From JAHBVL01 sp964461025 (lineage in GTDB: Bacteria; Chloroflexota; Chloroflexia; Thermomicrobiales; UBA6265): a stretch of 19,021 nt of DNA. Under the pieces are notes generated by a model that worked only from the letters and a program-made list of their open reading frames with translations, was not told where the DNA came from and ran no database searches. Both the position numbers and the translations under genes were made by a program. Positions 1 to 7,791 of the stretch are shown one piece after another. The stretch is from the NCBI GenBank assembly GCA_964461025.1, contig CAYWSE010000073.1:1-19021 (forward strand), in the 5' to 3' direction. Each line of letters begins with the position of its first letter. Position 1 is the first letter of the stretch.

Positions 1-1139
1 ACGAGGGCGACGGCGCGCTTGCCGGCAGCGCCATCGACTTCGGGCTGAGCGCCGGAGCGAATGCACTGGGCCAGTTCCGCGTATTCAGTCGCCAGGAGCT
101 TGCGATCGGTTGTCGCAAAATCGTACGAGTAGCTCCAGGGTCGCTCGCCGCCAAAGAGCGCCGCGGTTGTCGGGTCGAGACGATACGAGGGCGCATACCC
201 GAGCACGCTGCCATCGCTGATGTCGGTGCCATCGTCGAGCACCAGTCTCACCGGATTGCCGGTGCGGTCGACTGGGGCTGTAATCGATCCCGTTGTGCCA
301 AAAACCAGACGATGCTGGACTGGCAAACCATGACCGGCGTGATGATCTATCCATTGACCGAGTGTGCCATTCTCGAACGTGATCAAGCCAAAGATCGCGT
401 CCTCACCGGTGGCTTCAACCGTCTTGGGAACGTCCTTTGCCCATTTCTCGTAGAAGCCGCCTGGCCCGGAGAGATTCCGCGCAGAACGCACTGGATGAAA
501 GAGCCGTGTCTGCCCAAATGCGGACGCCGCGTCGCCGAAGTAGTACTGCAGGATGTCGGCATTGTGAACGCCGGAATCGACCGTGATCGTTCCGGCGAGT
601 TTCTGGTGCCGCCAGGGCGTGATGATCATATCGTCGCGACCTCGCACGCCTGACTCCATGATGAACTGACGGTCTCCGATGGCGCCATCGTCAAGCAACG
701 CTCTGACGAGCCTGTTGATGGGGTCCCGGCGGTAGTTTTCGGCAACGGAAAGGATCTTGCCACTGCGGTTGGCTGCGTCGATGATGCGGTCGCAGCCGCG
801 GATCGTCAGCGCCAGCGGTTTCTCGACAAGCGTGTGCAACCCGAGATCGAGCAGGTCCGCGGCGACGCGATGGTGCGACCCGGAATCCGTCGTGCAATCG
901 GCCGCTTCGAGTCCATCGGCCTCGCGTTTCATCGTTTCGAGATCGCTGAAAACCTGCGGTCGCGAGCCAAGCAATGACAATGCTTCATCGGCGAGATCGC
1001 CGGCATTTTGCGCGTTCAGATCGCAGACGGCGACCAGATCGATCGACCGGTCACCGATCGACCGCAGTTCCGCTAGTCCGGCCAGATGTCGCCGGCCCAT
1101 TCCCCCGCAACCCACGATCGCCAATCGCACCGGTTCCAT
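1..1139 (-). CDS. Gfo/Idh/MocA-family NAD(P)-dependent oxidoreductase (3' end outside the window)
   Basis: Reading the minus strand from an ATG at 1139 gives an uninterrupted frame of 379 codons that leaves the window at position 1, so the C-terminus is missing. The N-terminus is a Rossmann fold with the dinucleotide loop GCGGMG at residues 10-15. The family signature EKPL lies at residues 106-109, where the Lys is the usual catalytic residue, followed by AENYRRDP at 133-140 and DSGVHNAD at 188-195, where the His matches the second catalytic position of the family. The start is supported by a GGAGAG Shine-Dalgarno six bases upstream. Family members oxidise or reduce sugars, inositols and related polyols; the substrate cannot be read here. 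It lies 273 bp downstream of the lactonase gene on the same strand, and the pairing of a sugar dehydrogenase with a sugar lactonase suggests a shared oxidative sugar pathway (inference). Confidence 0.93.
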   Translation of the reverse strand, partial: MEPVRLAIVGCGGMGRRHLAGLAELRSIGDRSIDLVAVCDLNAQNAGDLADEALSLLGSRPQVFSDLETMKREADGLEAADCTTDSGSHHRVAADLLDLGLHTLVEKPLALTIRGCDRIIDAANRSGKILSVAENYRRDPINRLVRALLDDGAIGDRQFIMESGVRGRDDMIITPWRHQKLAGTITVDSGVHNADILQYYFGDAASAFGQTRLFHPVRSARNLSGPGGFYEKWAKDVPKTVEATGEDAIFGLITFENGTLGQWIDHHAGHGLPVQHRLVFGTTGSITAPVDRTGNPVRLVLDDGTDISDGSVLGYAPSYRLDPTTAALFGGERPWSYSYDFATTDRKLLATEYAELAQCIRSGAQPEVDGAAGKRAVAL

Positions 1140-1369
1140 TCGCCACTCTCCGAATTCAAAGGAAGTTCATGGCGCGATTGTCGCGCATTCAGAGTCTGTT
1201 GTGGTGCGGCTGCGAATGATCCCGGAAACCGTGGCCGCCGTGAGCGCCATGAATGGCGAGGCTACGCACTGGTTGTGTGGCGTTGGCGATTGCGTTAGGT
1301 ATGGGCAATCGGAAATATCGGTCAGTTGACGGATGTGCGCCGAACTGGCGATCCCTATCCTGAATAGTG

Positions 1370-1404
1370 ACCCGCCCACATGCCAGCAATCCAGCCTGGC
1401 GGGT
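1370..1404 (-). terminator. Inverted repeat downstream of the lactonase gene, possible weak terminator
   Basis: Seven-base arms ACCCGCC (1370-1376) and GGCGGGT (1398-1404) are perfect complements and begin 9 bp beyond the lactonase stop codon on the minus strand. An alternative inner stem GCCAG/CTGGC overlaps them. There is no T-run after the stem in the direction of transcription, so a classical intrinsic terminator is doubtful. The rest of 1140-1412 shows no convincing gene or promoter. Confidence 0.25.
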
Positions 1405-1412
1405 TCCTCCGA

Positions 1413-2483
1413 TCATTCAGCGGCGAAGACGATGCAGACTGGTGTTTTTACCGCGACAGGGTCGCCGGCGCGCTCGAGCAGACCGGTGGCGGCGTCGCGG
1501 CGGAAGGTGACGATCGTGTCCGAATTCTGGTTGGCGGCGAGAAGCCAGTGCCCGTCGGGCGTGAGTCCGAAGTTGCGTGGTTCTTCGCCACCGGTCAGCG
1601 TGACCGCTGTCTGCGAAAGTGCTCCCGAATGAGCGTCGACTTCGAAGATGGCGACGCTGTCGTGTCCCCGGTTCGATGCGTAGACGAAGCGGCCATCTGG
1701 CGCCACAAGGACATGGGCCGTGGAGTTCGAGCCGGCGAAACCATCCGGCAGGGTTGTCAGTGTCTGGCGGTGGATGAAGGCAAGTTTGTCGGCGTCATAG
1801 TCGAACGCGCTCAGTGTCGAGTTCAGCTCGTTGAGCACATAGAGTTTGCTCGCATCAGGCGAAAAGGCGAAATGTCGCGGTCCAGCGCCGGCGTCGAGGG
1901 CGATCGCTCCGACCCGGTCGAGCACACCCTGCTCGAATGAATAGATCACCACTTCATCCGTGCCAAGATCGGTGACCAGCACCGCCTTGCCGTCGGGCGT
2001 TGGGGCGATCATGTGCGCATGTGGTCCGGCCTGGCGGTCGGCAACCACGCCCGATCCACCCTCGTGCTGCACGGTGCTGGTTGTCTCGCCGAGACTCCCG
2101 TCTGCCTGAATCGGCAGCGCGGCGATCGAGCCGCTGGTGTAGTTGGCGACGAGCACGTGCTGTCCGTCGCTGGCGATGCTCACATAGCAGGGATCGATGC
2201 CGTGCGACGGCTGGTGGTTGATCAGGCTTAGCTCGCCGGATTGGGCGTCGCGAGCATAGGCGGTGACCTTCCCCACTTGCCCTTCGTTCACCGCGTACAG
2301 ATACCGCTCTCCGGCATAGAGCTGCGCTTCACTCGGGTGGAGAGCGAGAAAGGATGGGTTAGCGACGCCCATCGCCGTTTGCACATGGCTCAGTTCGCCT
2401 GATTCCTCGTCAAACCGAAAAACCTCGATGCCGCTGGCGCGGCCGCCCGGTGGATCGGTGTAAGTGCCGACATAGACGAACAT
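1413..2483 (-). CDS. Lactonase-family protein, 6-phosphogluconolactonase-like seven-bladed beta-propeller
   Basis: This 356-residue protein has the usual length and blade signatures of the cycloisomerase-2/YbhE-type lactonase family. It opens with FVYVGTYTD (2-10). Other family landmarks are PHAHMIAPTPDG (154-165) with TDLGTDEVVIY (171-181), GAGPRHFAFSPD (199-210) with LYVLNEL (214-220), FVYASNRGHDSVAIFEV (266-282), and EEPRNFGLTPDG (300-311) with LLAANQNSDTI (314-324). Family members hydrolyse 6-phosphogluconolactone or related aldonolactones in the cytoplasm; which lactone is used here is not visible. No signal peptide is seen. The ATG is preceded by an AAGGAAGGA Shine-Dalgarno-like stretch. 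It begins 25 bp after the amidohydrolase stop codon, so the two are very likely co-transcribed. The dehydrogenase further downstream could make the lactone it opens (inference). Confidence 0.93.
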   Translation of the reverse strand: MFVYVGTYTDPPGGRASGIEVFRFDEESGELSHVQTAMGVANPSFLALHPSEAQLYAGERYLYAVNEGQVGKVTAYARDAQSGELSLINHQPSHGIDPCYVSIASDGQHVLVANYTSGSIAALPIQADGSLGETTSTVQHEGGSGVVADRQAGPHAHMIAPTPDGKAVLVTDLGTDEVVIYSFEQGVLDRVGAIALDAGAGPRHFAFSPDASKLYVLNELNSTLSAFDYDADKLAFIHRQTLTTLPDGFAGSNSTAHVLVAPDGRFVYASNRGHDSVAIFEVDAHSGALSQTAVTLTGGEEPRNFGLTPDGHWLLAANQNSDTIVTFRRDAATGLLERAGDPVAVKTPVCIVFAAE

Positions 2484-2508
2484 GCTGGAGTCCTTCCTTC
2501 TATAACAG

Positions 2509-3708
2509 TCAGCCGATCAGGCACTCGCCGTCGAGAGCGACGACTTTTCCGTCCTTCATCACCAGTGCGCGGGCCGGTCGCTCGACCATCGCTTCGAGCG
2601 GGTTCTGTCCATCGATCAGCACCAAGTCGGCCGGAGCGCCTTCTCGCACACCATACTCCGCCAGACCAACCACGTCTGCGCCGCCATCGGTGCACATGTG
2701 TAGCGCGATCGCCATTTCGTCGTCGCGCCGGAAGTTGTTGCGATAGGCGACCAGAAATGCGCGCAACAGCATATCGGGCATGTTCAGGGCGCCCCAGGTG
2801 TCGCGAATGCCGTCGTTGCCGGCGCAAAGGCGCACACCGGCTTCATACAACCGCTTCACTGGGGGAGCAAGACGGCCGCCGCTTGGCCCATGACTCATGA
2901 TTGCGATGTCGTTTTCCAGCAGAAGATCGATCAGCTGGCCAAGATACGGATCGGCGACGCCTCCGAGCGAGAATGCGTGGCTGATGACCACCCGGCCCTG
3001 CATGCCGAGCGCTTTCGTTCGCTCGGCGATCAGCTCGATCGAGAAAGCGCCGAGATCTCCCGGTTCGTGGAGGTGGATGTCGACATCACAATCGAACCGC
3101 TCGGCCATGCCGAAGTTCGCGTCGAGATGGCCTTTGGGATCGCGGTCCATCGAAGAGGGATCGAGTCCGCCGACCACATCGGCGCCGGTGCGCAATGCTT
3201 CTTCCATCAACTCGACCGTACCCGGCCGGATCAACATGCCGCTCTGGGGGAAGGCGACGATCTGCATCGAGAGTCCCGGCGCCAGCGCTTCCTTCGCCTC
3301 GAGTGCGCCGTGAAAGGCGCGCAGTCCGATGTCTGTGTCGATATCGACAAAGGTGCGGGTGGCGGTGGTGCCGCTGGCGATCATGCGCTTGCCGACGGCC
3401 CGAATCTGCGTGGCGAAGTCGATCTGATGCTGGACGCGATAATTCCGCTCACGATCGACCATGTCCTGCAAGGTGAAGCCGCCGCTGTTTTCGTACCAGT
3501 CGAGACCAAGGAGTGATTTGTCCATGTGCGCGTGGGCGTCGATGAGTCCCGGCAACGCCACACGACCTTCGCCTTCGATGACCGTCGCGCCGGCGGGTGG
3601 TTCGATCCGTCCGCCAACTCGGCCGAATACACCGTTGGTGATCAGCAGATCGCCAGGATCGCCGCCGGGAAGCCGAATGTCGCGAATCACGTAAGTTGCC
3701 GGGTTCAC
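2509..3708 (-). CDS. Metal-dependent amidohydrolase, cytosine-deaminase-like subgroup
   Basis: This 399-residue protein has the complete amidohydrolase-superfamily metal site. The HxH pair is at residues 59 and 61 within LIDAHAHMDKS. IHLHEPGD at 211-218 corresponds to the metal His and catalytic Glu region of cytosine deaminase, VISHAFSLGG supplies His244, and LCAGNDGIRDTWG supplies Asp299. The C-terminal small beta-domain (EGAPADLVLIDGQNPLEAMV, from about 357) is typical. The start is a GTG with GGAGG six bases upstream. The nearest family is COG0402 cytosine deaminase and related deaminases or hydrolases of nitrogen heterocycles; the true substrate is unknown. It is the first gene of the leftward group and is transcribed divergently from the LuxR-type STAND regulator at 3939, which may control it (inference). 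Confidence 0.92.
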   Translation of the reverse strand: MNPATYVIRDIRLPGGDPGDLLITNGVFGRVGGRIEPPAGATVIEGEGRVALPGLIDAHAHMDKSLLGLDWYENSGGFTLQDMVDRERNYRVQHQIDFATQIRAVGKRMIASGTTATRTFVDIDTDIGLRAFHGALEAKEALAPGLSMQIVAFPQSGMLIRPGTVELMEEALRTGADVVGGLDPSSMDRDPKGHLDANFGMAERFDCDVDIHLHEPGDLGAFSIELIAERTKALGMQGRVVISHAFSLGGVADPYLGQLIDLLLENDIAIMSHGPSGGRLAPPVKRLYEAGVRLCAGNDGIRDTWGALNMPDMLLRAFLVAYRNNFRRDDEMAIALHMCTDGGADVVGLAEYGVREGAPADLVLIDGQNPLEAMVERPARALVMKDGKVVALDGECLIG

Positions 3709-3834
3709 ACGATTCCTCCATCTCCACGAACCGGAGTGATCATTCTATGCGAGATTCACGGCGGGCTCGGGCACAAGGTTGTTTCGCAGAGATAACGCAA
3801 GAGACGCATTCTGATGTACTCTCGTTGTGTGCCT

Positions 3835-3856
3835 GCCGGTGTTGCACCGCCGGTGG
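3835..3856. promoter_or_regulatory. Repeated GCCGGTG half-sites in the divergent intergenic region
   Basis: GCCGGTG occurs at 3835-3841 and again at 3849-3855, fourteen bases apart, and the first copy also forms the hairpin CGGTG-TTG-CACCG (3837-3849). The cluster lies 20 bp upstream of the candidate -35 box of the regulator gene, between it and the divergent amidohydrolase gene, where an operator would be expected. That it binds the adjacent LuxR-type protein is inference. Confidence 0.3.
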
Positions 3857-3875
3857 CTGCGCTATGGGCATCACT

Positions 3876-3903
3876 TTGACAACACAATAGCGGGGCAAAT
3901 AGT
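3876..3903 (+). promoter_or_regulatory. Candidate sigma-70-type promoter of the LuxR-type regulator
   Basis: A perfect -35 hexamer TTGACA at 3876-3881 is followed after 16 bp by AATAGT at 3898-3903, which matches the -10 consensus at four of six positions. Transcription would start near 3910, giving a short leader of about 28 nt before the GTG at 3939. Confidence 0.5.
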
Positions 3904-3938
3904 GTGAACTGCCGCGAGAGCAGAGAAATGGAATACCT

Positions 3939-6320
3939 GTGGCTACGATTTCACCTTCAGGTGCTGATTTCGCAACGGCGATAACTGCAACGATCCTCGA
4001 GTACCCCGGCGCGCGCCGAACTTCAGGCATTCCCATCTCCCTGACGCCGTTCATTGGTCGTGACGGCGAGGTTGCACGCCTTTCCGCGATGGTCGCCGAT
4101 GAGGGCGCCCGAATGGTCACATTGACCGGACCGGGCGGCGTTGGGAAAACGCGGCTGGCCAGCCAGGTCGCGAACGGGCTTTCGTCGCGATTTCCGTACG
4201 GTATCGGCTATGCCGATCTTTCGGTGCTCGTATCCGATCAGCCGGCGCTGCCGTCGATCGCCACGGCGCTCGGGTTCCGCGATCCTCCCGACTCGCTCAG
4301 CGCCGAAAAGCTTGCGGCATTCATTGGCGATCGTCAGATGCTGCTCGTTGCCGACAATTTCGAGCATCTGATGGATCAGGCGGGAAGCATCGGCTATCTG
4401 CTCAGCCATTGTCCCCACCTCGTCGTGCTGGCCACCAGTCGGGTCGTGTTGCGGCTATCGGGAGAGCGCGAATTCTCTGTCGCGCCGCTCGACTTGCAGG
4501 CCGACATCAACGACTCGCTGCCGGTGATCGCACAGAGTCCGGCGGTGCGGTTGTTCACCGACCGGGCGCGAGCCGCGCGTTCCGACTTCGAGCTGACCGC
4601 CGAGAACGCCGCGACAGTGATTAACATCTGTAAGCAACTCGACGGTTTGCCGCTGGCGATCGAGCTTGCCGCGGCGCGCGTGCGGGCGCTGCCAGTCGAG
4701 GGCCTGGAAGCGCGACTCGATCACCGGTTGGAGATGCTTTCGCGTGGTCCGCGCGACTATCCCGAGCGGCAGCAGACGATGCGTTGCACGATCAGCTGGA
4801 GCTACGACCTGCTCGATGCGGGCGAGAAGAAGCTCTTTGGCTGCTTCTCGGTGTTCGCCGGTGGCTGCACGCTGGCGCCGCTCGAGTCGCTGGCGGTCAA
4901 CTACGGTTATTCACCAGATTCGGCGTTCGATGCCGTATCGGCGCTGGTCGAGGCGAGTCTGGTCACCGCCGAAGGAGACACTCCTCAGACGCGTCGCTAC
5001 CGGATGCTGGAAACGATCCGCGATTTCGCCAGCGAGCAACTGGCGGAGAGTGAATATTGCGAATCGACAGCGCGCTGGCACGCCCGGTATTTTCGCGACT
5101 TCGCACGAGAGGCGGCGCCAGCTCCGTTCGAGCCGAGCGATCGCGCTCTCGTGGCGCCGATCGATACGGAAATGGACAACATTCGCGCCGCGCTCAGCTG
5201 GATGGAGCGGAACGAAGAAGGCGGCATGCTCCTGGAAACGGCCGGCGCGATGTACGACGCCTGGTACTACCGCGGACACCTCGACGAATGCGAACGGTGG
5301 ATGAATCGCGCGCTCGAGCTGGCGCCAGATGATGCTCCCACCACACAGCGTGCCTGGGCGGTGAAGGCGCTGGCGATGATCAACCAGATCAAGGGGAACG
5401 AGGCAGCAGCGAGTCAATACTACAAGCAGAGTCTCAACCTCTACGAAGCGTGCTGCGACCGGCGCGCCTGGGCCGTCGTCAACAACATCTACGCCGGTTT
5501 TCTGGTCGGCACCGGTCATTACGAAGAGGCCGAGCCGGTGTTTCGGCAGGGCGTCGAGTATTTCGCCGACGTGGGCGACGAGGTCTGGCGGTCGCACGCG
5601 CTCTTTCATCTCGGGGTGATCGCGTTTGGTCTTGGCGACAACGTGGCGGCAATGGCGCATTGCCGGGAAGCGGTCGGCATCTACGACCGAACGGGTGGCC
5701 GGCTCGACGCCATCGATCCGCTCCGCTATGTGATGCTGGCGGCGATTCGCAAGGGCGAGCTGCCGGTGGCGCGGGCGGCCGGAGTGGACAACCTGGCTCG
5801 CCTGCGTGAACGCGGAAGTCTCGAACCGATAGCGGGCGGCATCGCCGATACGGCGGCGTATGCGGCCGCGAAGCGGGACTGGGAATCGGCCGCCACCCTG
5901 CTCGGCGCCGCCAACGCGATTCGCGAATCCCAGGGCGCGACTTTCACCTTGCCGGCTCGCACCTCGTACGAGCATGCCGAGTCGATCGCGCGACGGCGGC
6001 TCGGCGACGAGCGCTTCAGCGACCTGTGGAAGCTTGGAACACGGTTGGGCGCCACGGAAGCGCTCGACACTGCAATCGGGCTCCTGGATGATGCGGCACG
6101 TGGAGGCCATGGGTCATCCGCGAGCAACAACTCGCTGACCGATCGCGAGCAGGACGTGCTGCGGCTGCTTGCGACCGGCGCGTCGAATCCGGAGATCGCG
6201 GAGGAGCTCTTCATTTCCCGAGGAACGGTGCGGACGCACGTGTCGAGCATCCTTGCCAAGCTCGATGTGCACACACGGACGGAAGCCGTTTCTCGCGCCC
6301 ATCGCGAAGGGTGGATTTAG
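3939..6320 (+). CDS. STAND ATPase-TPR transcriptional regulator with C-terminal LuxR helix-turn-helix
   Basis: The protein has 793 residues. The P-loop GPGGVGKT lies at 64-71 after the family entry motif LTPFIGRD, and Walker B is MLLVADNFEHL (134-144). The sensor strand LVVLATSR is at 161-168, LDGLPLAIELAA marks the helical end of the NTPase, and a SYDLL..LF..FSVFAGG winged-helix-like segment follows. The second half is helical and TPR-like, including a WESAATLLGAANAIRESQG unit. Residues 732-793 are a full LuxR/GerE HTH (TDREQDVLRLLATG, NPEIAEELFISRGTVRTHVS). Such MalT-like regulators are thought to switch on by ligand-driven ATPase oligomerisation; the ligand here is unknown. The GTG start has only a weak GGA upstream. 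It diverges from the amidohydrolase gene and is followed by an SRPBCC gene. Confidence 0.93.
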   Translation: MATISPSGADFATAITATILEYPGARRTSGIPISLTPFIGRDGEVARLSAMVADEGARMVTLTGPGGVGKTRLASQVANGLSSRFPYGIGYADLSVLVSDQPALPSIATALGFRDPPDSLSAEKLAAFIGDRQMLLVADNFEHLMDQAGSIGYLLSHCPHLVVLATSRVVLRLSGEREFSVAPLDLQADINDSLPVIAQSPAVRLFTDRARAARSDFELTAENAATVINICKQLDGLPLAIELAAARVRALPVEGLEARLDHRLEMLSRGPRDYPERQQTMRCTISWSYDLLDAGEKKLFGCFSVFAGGCTLAPLESLAVNYGYSPDSAFDAVSALVEASLVTAEGDTPQTRRYRMLETIRDFASEQLAESEYCESTARWHARYFRDFAREAAPAPFEPSDRALVAPIDTEMDNIRAALSWMERNEEGGMLLETAGAMYDAWYYRGHLDECERWMNRALELAPDDAPTTQRAWAVKALAMINQIKGNEAAASQYYKQSLNLYEACCDRRAWAVVNNIYAGFLVGTGHYEEAEPVFRQGVEYFADVGDEVWRSHALFHLGVIAFGLGDNVAAMAHCREAVGIYDRTGGRLDAIDPLRYVMLAAIRKGELPVARAAGVDNLARLRERGSLEPIAGGIADTAAYAAAKRDWESAATLLGAANAIRESQGATFTLPARTSYEHAESIARRRLGDERFSDLWKLGTRLGATEALDTAIGLLDDAARGGHGSSASNNSLTDREQDVLRLLATGASNPEIAEELFISRGTVRTHVSSILAKLDVHTRTEAVSRAHREGWI

Positions 6321-6356
6321 GATTTGCCGTCGATTGAGAAAGAAGATCTGACGCTT

Positions 6357-6860
6357 ATGAACCCATCTCCAACCGGAAAACTCTATTCATCGCCCGCCGA
6401 CCGCACACTCGAGCTGAGCCGCATATTTCAGGCGCCGATTGCCGATGTCTGGGCCTCGCTGACGGAGTCCGATCTGACCGGCAAGTGGATCGGCACGTGG
6501 TCGGGCGACGCCGGAGTTGGCAAAACGATCGACTACACCATGACCGCCGAAGGGGTGACCGAGCCCAGTCCGGTAACGATCACCGCATGCGAACCGCCCC
6601 GCGTGCTGGGGCTGGACATGCAAGGTCCCGGCTCGATCTGGCAGGTGCGGGTGGAGCTCTCTGAAGCTGACGGCCAGACGACGGCGCGCTTTCATCACTA
6701 CCTGGGTCCGGACGACGACATCTGCGACATTGGACCGGGCTGGGAGTACTACTTCGATTCGTGGCTCGCCGCGCACTTCGGCGAGACGATGCCCGCCTGG
6801 GACGACTACTACCCATCCCAGCGCGACTACTACTGCGCGCTGCAACCCGAGACGCGGTAG
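6357..6860 (+). CDS. SRPBCC/AHSA1-like small ligand-binding protein
   Basis: From the ATG at 6357 this is a 167-residue protein. The stretch beginning RTLELSRIFQAPIADVWASL (16-35), then a TGKWIGTW segment, a beta-rich middle (VTITACEPPRVLGLDM, WQVRVELSE, TTARFHHY) and a C-terminal helix (GWEYYFDSWLAAHF) follow the helix-grip fold of AHSA1/START-like proteins. Members bind hydrophobic ligands or act on stress-related substrates; no specific function can be named. An in-frame TTG at 6324 would add 11 residues, but the ATG has an AAGAAGA purine tract upstream and fits the family N-terminus better. It lies 36 bp after the regulator stop codon on the same strand, so co-transcription is likely, and the pairing of a regulator with an AHSA1 protein is common in soil bacteria. 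Confidence 0.85.
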   Translation: MNPSPTGKLYSSPADRTLELSRIFQAPIADVWASLTESDLTGKWIGTWSGDAGVGKTIDYTMTAEGVTEPSPVTITACEPPRVLGLDMQGPGSIWQVRVELSEADGQTTARFHHYLGPDDDICDIGPGWEYYFDSWLAAHFGETMPAWDDYYPSQRDYYCALQPETR

Positions 6861-6899
6861 CGGCGAGGCATCCTCCATTACCGTACGCATCGACCGGAG

Positions 6900-6924
6900 C
6901 CTGCCCTGAGCGAAGTCGAATGGG
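6900..6924. repeat. Dispersed repeat with core CTGAGCGAAG
   Basis: The 25 bp here match a short interspersed repeat I recognise from many high-GC bacterial genomes (CCCTGAGCGAAGTCGAA core). It sits 40 bp after the SRPBCC stop codon in non-coding DNA. A similar core in inverted orientation occurs in the repeat at 8563-8590. Copy number in this genome cannot be judged from one window. Confidence 0.6.
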
Positions 6925-6944
6925 TGTCGATGCCATGGGAGGCG

Positions 6945-7093
6945 CACAGGTTCAAACCTGTGGCTAAGACGACCAAGTCCCTCCGGGACTGGCGGGATCT
7001 CAGGAAGACGCTGCCTGGGTTCGAGCGTCGCCTGGGTTGCGTCAAGCGCACCACTGTGCGCAGCTACATAAAGGATCCCGGTGCGCGGTATCC
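6945..7093. other. Run of five hairpins, possible structured RNA or regulatory element
   Basis: Four perfect inverted repeats follow one another: CACAGGTT/AACCTGTG (6945-6962, 2-nt spacer), AGTCCC/GGGACT (6976-6990, 3-nt loop), GACGCT/AGCGTC (7007-7029, 11-nt loop) and GCGCAC/GTGCGC (7046-7061, 4-nt loop). A fifth, GGATCCCG/CGGTATCC (7073-7093), has one C-T mismatch and is followed by seven A. GCCTGGGTT also repeats at 7013 and 7030. The direction of any transcript is unknown and no known RNA family was recognised. Confidence 0.3.
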
Positions 7094-7107
7094 AAAAAAA
7101 CTTGCCC

Positions 7108-7137
7108 TTGACAGGATAAGATCATATGTTCTATTCT
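7108..7137 (+). promoter_or_regulatory. Candidate promoter in the rpmH upstream region
   Basis: A perfect TTGACA at 7108-7113 is followed after 18 bp by TATTCT (7132-7137), four of six to the -10 consensus. The surrounding sequence is unusually AT-rich for this window. rpmH starts about 400 bp downstream, so this could be a distal promoter for the ribosomal-protein operon or drive an unannotated transcript. Confidence 0.3.
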
Positions 7138-7259
7138 GCATCCACACGATCCCCGCGGTAAGGTCGGCGGACGGCGCAGCGATTGACCTTGCCCGGCTGG
7201 TAACCGGTCATCCAAACTCGGCGCTCTCCAGGATCCCTTGATACTCCCGACGACGAAGC

Positions 7260-7327
7260 AGGCAGCACACGGCGGGCAGCAGGCAGTACCCAAACTCTTG
7301 CCAGCTGCCATCTGCCGGCTGCCCGCT
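7260..7327. repeat. Inverted pair of imperfect 7-bp repeat arrays
   Basis: The left array (7260-7287) reads AGGCAGC, ACACGGC, GGGCAGC, AGGCAGT. The right array (7300-7327) reads GCCAGCT, GCCATCT, GCCGGCT, GCCCGCT, a strict GCCNNCT heptad. The arms are complementary: GGCAGCAGGCAG (7275-7286) pairs with CTGCCGGCTGCC (7312-7323) at 11 of 12 positions. The arrays resemble in style the heptameric repeats near rnpA, with a different unit sequence. Confidence 0.65.
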
Positions 7328-7480
7328 CGCCCCGGGCGGTCGATCCCGCCGTATCCGCAGGCCCGAAAGGCCCTTGAAGCGCAAGTCAGAACACTGCCTA
7401 CTGTGACGGCGCTGGTTCTGAATTGGCATATCGTTATCCTCGATCAGCATCAATACTGTGAGGAGTGAGAGAAATCGGTG

Positions 7481-7486
7481 TATACT
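7481..7486 (+). promoter_or_regulatory. Candidate -10 element of the rpmH operon
   Basis: TATACT at 7481-7486 matches the -10 consensus at five of six positions and lies 60 bp before the rpmH start codon, giving a leader of about 55 nt. No good -35 hexamer is found at the normal distance, so the call is weak. Confidence 0.3.
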
Positions 7487-7546
7487 CCCCAGTCGCCGCT
7501 TCGGGCACCGCAGCGGTTGTTTTGTTGTTGACAGGAGTCCATTGCG

Positions 7547-7714
7547 ATGCCAAAGCGTACGTATCAGCCAAAACGCATCCCGCGCTTGCGCGAACATGGC
7601 TTCCTCAAGCGAATGTCCACCAAGGGTGGCCGCGAGGTTCTTCGCCGCCGCCGAGCCAAGGGCCGCTGGAAGCTGACTGTTCGTGACGAGAAGAAGTTTA
7701 CGCAGAATAAGTAG
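7547..7714 (+). CDS. rpmH: 50S ribosomal protein L34
   Basis: This 55-residue, strongly basic protein is a full-length bacterial L34. It begins MPKRTYQPKRIPR, then has the invariant core HGFLKRMSTKGGREVLRRRRAKGR (residues 17-40, given here from the reading frame in two parts: HGFLKRMSTKGG and REVLRRRRAKGR), and ends with a slightly long tail WKLTVRDEKKFTQNK. It is part of the large ribosomal subunit. The ATG has a good Shine-Dalgarno, ACAGGAG, seven bases upstream after the final G. It is followed by rnpA and yidD in the order usual in bacteria, though the gap to rnpA is a repeat-filled 168 bp. The gene is bracketed by inverted heptad arrays on both sides. Confidence 0.98.
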   Translation: MPKRTYQPKRIPRLREHGFLKRMSTKGGREVLRRRRAKGRWKLTVRDEKKFTQNK

Positions 7715-7723
7715 GCGAACGTA

Positions 7724-7744
7724 GGCAATAGGCAAAGGGCAAAA
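7724..7744. repeat. GGCAANN heptad array, left arm
   Basis: Three tandem 7-bp units GGCAATA, GGCAAAG and GGCAAAA lie 9 bp after the rpmH stop codon. They are the inverted counterpart of the array at 7850-7877. Confidence 0.65.
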
Positions 7745-7791
7745 GTGAGGGGCGCGAGTGGTGGCGCTCCGGGTGATGGACGATTCTTTTC

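Larger units (their letters stand above)
6861..7546. other. 686-bp intergenic region without a recognisable gene
   Basis: No open frame here has a recognisable product or supporting ribosome-binding site. A 105-codon plus-strand frame from 6924 looks like chance. The region holds the dispersed repeat at 6900-6924, a run of hairpins at 6945-7093, a promoter-like TTGACA element at 7108, an inverted pair of 7-bp repeat arrays at 7260-7327, a GGCC-CGAAA-GGCC hairpin at 7360-7372, and the rpmH leader. I looked for DnaA boxes because oriC often lies near rpmH, and found only poor six-of-nine matches. Confidence 0.7.

Noticed and set aside
4911..6110. A 399-codon open frame on the minus strand
   Set aside because: Antisense to the LuxR-type regulator, with low-complexity composition and no family motif.
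6945..6962. GGTTCAAACC looks like the T-loop of a tRNA
   Set aside because: The stem pairing does not fit a 7-nt T-loop, and no acceptor, D or anticodon stems can be placed upstream.
6924..7241. A 105-codon plus-strand frame in the intergenic region
   Set aside because: It begins at the edge of a dispersed repeat, has no ribosome-binding site, runs through the hairpin cluster and resembles no family I know.
7100..7546. Replication origin next to rpmH
   Set aside because: Only poor matches to the DnaA box (such as TTATCCTCG) are present, not clustered, and dnaA is absent from the window.
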